Shown here: positions 57,599 through 64,000 of the stretch, piece after piece | Position numbering within the stretch: the stretch's first letter is position 1 | Layout: each line of letters opens with the position of its first letter | DNA from: Trema orientale | Lineage: Eukaryota; Streptophyta; Magnoliopsida; Rosales; Cannabaceae | Length of the DNA: 64,000 nt | NCBI GenBank assembly: GCA_002914845.1 | Contig: JXTC01000130.1 | Span: 1 to 64,000 of the forward strand | Direction of reading: 5' to 3' | Position numbers and translations under genes: made by a program | Notes under the pieces: generated by a model | What the model was told of the DNA's origin: nothing | Seen by the model: the letters and a program-made list of their open reading frames with translations, nothing else | Database searches by the model: none

Positions 57599-58970
57599 GT
57601 AAAAAAGGCTCCCTAATTCTACGTCCGGATTTGAATTAATGGTTTTTACATTTTTTCCCATTTTGCGAATTTAATTTAGTTGATTTTGCTTTCTAAAAGT
57701 GGGATTCTTTTTCCATAAATGTCTTCTTCCATTAGTCCTGTTTCCGAAATTTAAAAAAAAAAAAAAAAAATGTGGGAAAATTTCAATATATTGCTTTGCC
57801 CATTAAGAAAATCCATGGAGGTTCAGTCCCTAAAGCTTATTTAGCATATTCTTAGTGGGTATCCTAGGGCATTACCAGTCGTTATAACCCTGTGACCTCA
57901 ATACAGAATGTGAAAGAAATAAAGGGTAAGAGAAGAAAGAAGAAGATATGGGGAGATGTTTGGCCATGTTGTGCTTTCATGGCATATGAAGTTTTCAATT
58001 GTGATGGTTCAAAGCACTTCTACTGAGTCATGCATAATGCAAGTATCTGTCTTTTACAAGTATGTGTAACTTATGTTTATATGTGTTGATGCATTTAGCC
58101 TTTTGTAAAGGTACATAATTTAAAGAAATAGTAAGTTAGTTCTTTCGAAATGGTAAGCGTCTTGTTGTCTGGCTTTCATTTGCTCTGACCTAGTTTGATG
58201 GCCAGTCCAAAATTAGGTCCACAGAATTACAGGACTTAATTTCCTAGCCCAACTTAATTATTCTTCCAAAAATACTCTGTACTAGTGGAGTACACTTCAA
58301 AGACTACCTTTAGTAGGCTCTTCATACTATGTTCTTATTTTCCTTCCATTTTCCCCCTTAAGAGACTACTTGGCTACTAAGACTAGAGCATCATTGACTT
58401 TTACTTTCAATATGGACTACGTAGTGGGTGTGGAAGCTGGTGTGAGAGATTTTGGTTAGTACATATGTAGACATGAATTGAAAGAAAAAATAAGTTGTGT
58501 GAGATTTCCGTAATAGGATTGAAAAAATTTGAACCTTTAAGCTACTCTATCCGCAAGACTCTTTTGCACCCAAACTAAGGCCTATAGGCTTAGTTAGGGA
58601 AACGGTAGTTTGCCGTTCGTTTTTCTTTTCATTTCTTGTCCATGATGGGTTATATAATTGTTACAATAGGTTTGAGGGCTAACTTTAACTACCTGGTTAT
58701 GCTAATTCTTGTTAACATCTTGAACATGATTTTCAAGGCTAAACGCACTAACACTATTTGTGGATTTTCCCCTTCTCCTTCTAGTCATAATAAGCAATGT
58801 TCATTTTAAGCCTACTTAGTTTGGTAACCAAACTTGAGACTTGAAGATGATTCTACTCCACTGTTAGACCATAAAGATGGGAGAAATTTGATTGTTCCAG
58901 TTGGCTTGACTTTTGTATGCTCCTCTCTGTTTGGATATGCTGGGTGGTTATGCATTTGGCACTGCTCTCT
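57599..58970. other. Intergenic or leader-intron sequence
   Basis: No gene is recognised between the possible leader exon and the CT-repeat duplication. An A-run lies at 57752-57769. Confidence 0.45.
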
Positions 58971-59102
58971 TACTCTCTCTCTCTCTCTCTCTTTCTCAAT
59001 ACCCGATGCTTGCTCATTATGTTTTTATCTGGTACCTATGGTCAATAAATAGGGTCTAGGAACTTGATCAAAAGACTGTTTTTACTTGTAAGTCATGATT
59101 TA

Positions 59103-59138
<36 letters not shown>

Positions 59139-59246
59139 ACCCGGTGCTGGCTCATTATGTTTTTATCTGGTACATATGGTCAATACATAGGGTCTAGGAA
59201 CTTGATCAAAAGACTGTTCTTACTTGTAATTCATGATTCATAAGCT
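58971..59246. repeat. Tandem duplication, about 138-bp unit with (CT)n
   Basis: Each unit has a (CT)n tract followed by TCAATACCCG(A/G)TGCT(T/G)GCTC and ends near GATTYATAAGCTCT. The common phase point TCAATACC lies at 58996 and 59134. The copies differ at roughly seven sites and in CT number. The short ORF at 58834-59052 runs into it and is not a gene. Confidence 0.88.
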
Positions 59247-60487
59247 CTTATGAGTTTTAATCACTGATCGGTTTAAACATGATGAGATTTGTCTGCTAGT
59301 AGGCACATTGATTTTGTCAATGTATGTGGTAAATTTTGGCAAAAAATGGTTTGGACTTCCTAAGTATCATTTATTGAGTCCTTTTGCGTTTTCTTTGACA
59401 TATGTATGTGGCAGACAAGTCAGTTGAGAAATTTGCCAGAGAACTAAGCAATAAATGCAATATATAAATATCATATGGAAAGACAAGGTGAGATGTGGAA
59501 TTTAATGGGGTCATTAATTTGTAATCTCAACACAATAGGAATAATTTAGGACAAGAATGGAGAGGAAAGGCTGAGATGCTAAGGAAGATTTTAGTTGGTA
59601 ATACTAGCTGTGCTATTAAGATATGGAAAGGTTCAGGATTTTAGTATCATTACCCTGCCACAGCTTTTCTTCTATTTTGGCTCATTAGTAAGGAATAATT
59701 CACATTGTTCAGAACCTGCACAAAATTGAGAAAGTGGGTTCAGTTCATGTCTGAATCGGCGGATCAACATTAGGGACCTTACATTAGAAAGTATGACTCC
59801 ACTGAATGCTGGGCTGTATTATCATTTTTCTTTTTCCGGTTTTCTCCTTTCTATATCACTTTACCATCTGCTCTCTTCTTTCAGATTCCCCTTTGCTGCT
59901 GCTCTTAAAAACGGGGGATAAGAACAATTTTCATTTTTGTTTGTATCACCTTTGTCCTTTTCTCATACTCTTTTCCTTTTCTGCTGAGCTTTGCCTTCAC
60001 TATTTTCGATTTAGGACCTAGAATTCTTCAGATTTTATAATGCTATCACTTTTTTAACCCTTCCCTTCATACCCAAATGTCAGAATAGACCCAATTTTTT
60101 TATTTCATTATTTTTTTTCCCGGATGGGACATTTGTTTCTGTCATATCAGGAAGCTTATGAAATCTGTTTCTTCAAGGCTGCAAGATGTGGAAGTACTAT
60201 GGACCACCCGAAGCTCAATTACTTCTCAATTTTTTCTTCCAAATATACATAATGGATTAAGCTCCTTTTCAGTTGTCAGCATTTTTCTTTTTCTTTTTGC
60301 TGGTCTGCTGGCTTTTCTATAGCTACTCATCTCTCCAAAACACTTTCCTCGACGACGGTCCTTCTATCATTTTGCATAATTCTTAGGCCTCTTGAATCTT
60401 TTTCGATGCACCTTTTTTATTTTCTGGTCTCTCTTTTCCTAGGTTTCTAATGCTGTTTTATTAAGTTTGTTGTTGAATTGTTTGCAG
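59247..60487. other. Upstream region or leader intron of the nucleotidyltransferase gene
   Basis: T-rich sequence with no gene. It ends in a TTGTTTGCAG acceptor at 60478-60487, 56 bp before the start codon, which implies that the preceding bases are intronic. Confidence 0.5.
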
Positions 60488-60543
60488 TTGTCTGTGTGGG
60501 TTGCCCAGGTTTCTTTGTCAAAAGCTGAAGGGTTCGGTTACTT

Positions 60544-63500
60544 ATGGAGGATTTTCAAGAAAATTTGACTCCTTCCTCCTCATTGTCCTCTACTTTCTCT
60601 ATACCAATCCCAGACCCATTGTCAATTGATGCTGAGCTATGGCTGATGGCGGAGCAAAGAACCCAAGAGATATTATGTATCATCCAACCAAACATAGTTT
60701 CTGATAAGAGGAGGAAGGAGATCACTAATTATGTGAGGAAGCTAATTAAAGGATATTTTGGAACTGAGGTGAGAAGCTTCCTGCTTCCCTCTTCTTGGAT
60801 TCCTCTTCATGTATATTAGAGTTCTTTTGTTCTTTTTCTTTTCATTTTACTTTATTTTGGGGGTAGTTAAAGTCAATGACACCGCCCAGACTGGAATCTT
60901 GTCAATTCATCTTCAATGATTATATGTGCTGGATCCATTAAAACATGCATTTTATGCTTCAAAGTCTATCGTTAAGCTTGTTCTATTTATTTTAAAATTT
61001 ATTTCAACACATACTGTAATCTCACTAGGAAAATAGCTCTTATAAATCATTATTAATTTTATTTTTTGGTATCATAAGAATTTGAAATAGTTCCTTCAAA
61101 ACAACCTGGATTATCTGTCATCATCTTTTGATGAGGTATAGGTACTTGTTCTGCCCCCAGCACTTCGGAGCACCATTAAATTTCTCGAATATTCTTCATA
61201 TAATATATATATATATATAGGTTGCCAATCCAGTAGGTATTTTTTTTTTACCTATGTATAGATATTTTTTTTTAGCCGTTGGATCCTCATCTAATAGTGA
61301 TCTAGTGGCTATAATGATGTGTATGAAAAGACGTGCATCATTAATGCTATTTCTCTCTTTTATTTTTTAGTATAAAAAAATGTTCATGATAAATTTTAAT
61401 TGGCCAAAATGATACCTATGTATAGATAGGAAAAAAAAAAAACCTACTAGATTGGTATATATATATATGTATATGTATTTTTGCTTTATGGGGTGTTGTC
61501 CCGTATCAGGTTAAATCTTATCTTCCACTGGAAAACAAGGCCAAGTGATTAATAGGTTTCTACTCAAGGAAATGATGAGTAAGGCCATGCTTTCTGTTTG
61601 AAGGCACATTGTAAACTGGGAAGCCGAAATTTAAATGTGTAATCTGACGAGACCGTTTTTGACATTATACTCTTTTTACTTTGAAAGTTGACCTTTTCTT
61701 ATATGTTATGATAATATTCAATTATCATATCCTTCCTTCTTTTTGTGTGTGTGTGNATAAAAAAGCTTTTCTTGAGGAAACATATGAATTTCATGCTAAT
61801 TTTTATAGATTTGTGTTACAGTGACTAAACTACCATGGATGTTTTTTCATTCTCTTATGCTCTTCTGTACAGGTTTTATCATTCGGGTCAGTCCCTCTGA
61901 AGACCTATCTTCCTGATGGGGATATTGATTTGACTGCTTTCAGCTATCAAAATTTGGTAGAGGATTTAGCCAAAGAAGTGTGCACTATACTCAAATGTGA
62001 TGAAGACTCTGAATTCCAAGTTAAAGGCGTTCAATACATTCATGCCCAGGTTTGCCTTTCTTACCTTTGACCTTCTTCAAGTCCATGGACACTACATTTT
62101 GCTCATTTTCAGTGACAGTTTCATTTATCCTTTTGAAAGCTTTTTGTTCTGAGAGCTTTATAAGACTAATTTGCATGCTGATATGCCAGCTGAATTGGCC
62201 TGCCACGTGTATCATACTACCCAAACCTCACTTACTTGGTTATATGTAACATGTGTACAAGCAAAATTTGTAAACGCTAGTATTACTATCTATTATTACT
62301 TTTTCTTTTCTTGTTTATGGTTGTTCATTATTACTATCTTTTGTCTTTAGTATTCTGAGGGGAGCAAAGTTCCAGAAGGCAGAAGATCTCAATCTTTTAA
62401 TTTTCTCACACCTTCAGAGCCAAAATAACTGCACCACCTGTCATTATTTGTATTTTGCTTAGTTTCCTATTCTGAGAGTAACTTTTAAACTGTAAAATGA
62501 GATGATTTTCAATGTGGATTGCTAGCATGCATTGTAATCCATTCATGTTAAATGGAAACCAGGCATGCACATGTGGATACCTGTTGCACGCTTGTTTTGG
62601 TTATTTGTAAAAATAAGCGGTTAAGAACAATCCACGCCTTTAATTGGTTCCTCCCGAGTGAAGACCTGTTAGCACTTACAGTTACAGTGCTTTGTTGGAT
62701 AGACAAATAGAATAAAACCATATAGAGAAGTGATGGCATCTGCAAAAGGAAATATGACAGCCAAGATATCTTAATCACGGCATTTACTCCTTTTTCTATT
62801 TTGGTTTTGGTCTTCCCTAGTACCGAGTGTTTTAACTGACAGCATTTTTCCTAGAGGAAATTGGCAGTATTCTGCATCAGTATGAAATACTACCTGTATG
62901 GTTGAAACATCGGTGTTTCAATTATCTTTCAAATGCTCCTAACCTCAACAGATAAAAAGTTCAAATTTCTATCCAAGGAGCTTAGTGACTAAGCCAGTGC
63001 TTGAAATTTACAGACTTGGGTTCAAACCACTGTACCAAAAGATAGTAATGCAGTTCAACTTCCCATGCTTTTTGCATACTAAGTAATGAACTAGATATGG
63101 GGATGGGATGACCTAAAAGATGGGAAATCTATGTTAAGACAACAAGCGACTGGTGGATCCAGGACTTCCTCTTGGCAGGGACAAAGCAACAGCTAAGCAA
63201 AATTATGAATAGCAAATGCGAAGACTTTGATGACATCACAAAACGAAACCATTATTTCACCATCTATTAGCGTAAAATTATTTCACATCTTGAGTTGAAT
63301 GCTAAATTAATAATGAATTAACAATGAATGCTAAATGCTGAAGTGGAAAGCAATATATAAAATTCGTGTTGGGAAAAGATTCGTTTCAGAAAACTTAAAT
63401 TCAAAAAACCTTATAGTTGGGAAAAGATTTGTTTCCGAAGTTTCAGTTACGTTGTGTTGATTTTTATGCAACTAAAATGTTATTTTGTGTCGGAAATAAT

Positions 63501-63931
63501 TCTGCTGAGATGAGATTATGGCTTTGCTTCGTGCAAATTCATTTGTTGGCTGAAGCCTGTTCTTTTGAAGGCCTTCCTTGTTAGTTTGTCAGTCTCTTGT
63601 TGGCTTGCCATGTCCTTTATGCCTGTTTTTTGCTCGTTGTACCATCACTCTTGACCCCTGCAGAAGCATATCCATCCCATTTTTTATTCTCTTTCTGTAA
63701 CCTACCTTTCTCTCTTTCTTCTATATTTATTTTTTATAATTTGTTTCTCTTGCATTTTAAGTGAAAACGAATTACTATTTCATAATTATTTTGCAAATAT
63801 CTCTTCATTTTTCTTGATGTTGAGATTTTTGATAGCAGGTTAAGATTGTGAAATGCACTGTGAAGAATATAGCAGTAGATATCTCTTTCAATCAGGTGGC
63901 TGGCCTCTGCACTCTCTGCTTTATGGAGCAG
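60544..63931 (+). CDS. PAP/OAS1-type nucleotidyltransferase, 5' part only (cut by window end)
   Basis: These proteins belong to the polymerase-beta-like nucleotidyltransferase superfamily (poly(A) polymerase/2'-5'-oligoadenylate synthase-like) found in plants (At3g56320, At3g51620 type); the cellular substrate is not known to me. Visible exons are 60544-60768, 61873-62049 and 63839-63931, with GT/AG borders in phase 0, giving 165 residues. The first exon encodes MEDFQENLTPSSSLSSTFSI, then a helical region (LWLMAEQRTQEILCIIQPN). The active-site pattern is complete: G80-S81 in FGSVPLKTYLPDGDIDLT, acidic D92 and D94, and the third Asp D148 in IAVDISFNQVAGL. The remaining exons lie beyond 64000. 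A TTGTTTGCAG acceptor before the ATG implies a spliced leader. The intron 60769-61872 holds a MITE (61220-61456). Confidence 0.88.
61220..61456. mobile_element. TA-flanked MITE, family B copy 2, in an intron
   Basis: It starts GGTTGCCAATCCAGTAGGTA and ends CCTACTAGATTGG, flanked by (TA)n. It is the reverse-orientation partner of 25161-25403, including the internal AGCCGTTGGATC...GATCTAGTGGCT hairpin, which is more decayed here. It lies in the first visible intron of the nucleotidyltransferase gene. Confidence 0.75.
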
Positions 63932-64000
63932 GTCTGGAACTGATCCTAATAGATAGAAGCTGTCTTTTTTTTTTCCCCCTTTCTTTCCGCCTCACGAAGT

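Overview
This window is nuclear DNA from a flowering plant, almost certainly a eudicot. The evidence is spliced genes with GT/AG introns, plant-type proteins (an RTNLB reticulon, a plant nucleotide-sugar transporter, a mitochondrial MnSOD), AT-rich spacers and dense plant transposons. There are two assembly gaps (20849-20966 and 30987-31407) and one isolated N at 61756. I found no bacterial, CRISPR or organellar segment. All homology statements come from recognising families by eye; no search was run.

The left half (about 1-25 kb) is transposon territory. It holds a decayed LTR-like stretch (1-1240), a 540-bp hAT-type element with an 8-bp target duplication (1278-1817), a small MITE (3023-3196), and a solo LTR with a perfect 5-bp duplication (3867-5693). 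A 17.7-kb Ty3/gypsy element of the Tat lineage follows (6896-24603). It has two ~1.42-kb LTRs, ACAAG target duplications and a tRNA-Arg-type primer site. It also carries gag, protease, reverse transcriptase, two RNase H domains, integrase, a long repeat-rich 3' region and an antisense ORF with its own TATA box. Its reading frames are broken by many stops, nearly all TAG.

The middle (25-40 kb) holds more MITEs, a reticulon-like gene on the minus strand whose last exon looks damaged (26671-28802), and a MULE-like element with ~205-bp terminal inverted repeats (29421-32288). Nested in the MULE are a second solo LTR of the same family as the first and a fold-back MITE. A probable gypsy LTR-like repeat and several kilobases of AT-rich spacer follow.

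The right part (40-64 kb) is gene-rich. In order it holds a UDP-xylose transporter-like gene (+), a mitochondrial Mn superoxide dismutase (+), ribosomal protein eS26 (+, with one premature stop), a TRM1-type tRNA dimethylguanosine methyltransferase (-), and the 5' part of a PAP/OAS1-type nucleotidyltransferase (+) cut by the window end. From memory, the last four families are also neighbours in Arabidopsis (around At3g56320-At3g56350), which suggests conserved microsynteny. These are independent housekeeping genes and not an operon. The most interesting signals are the antisense ORF in the Tat element, the mosaic divergence of its LTRs, and an inverted-repeat element whose terminus supplies the apparent telo-box and TATA box of the RPS26 promoter.
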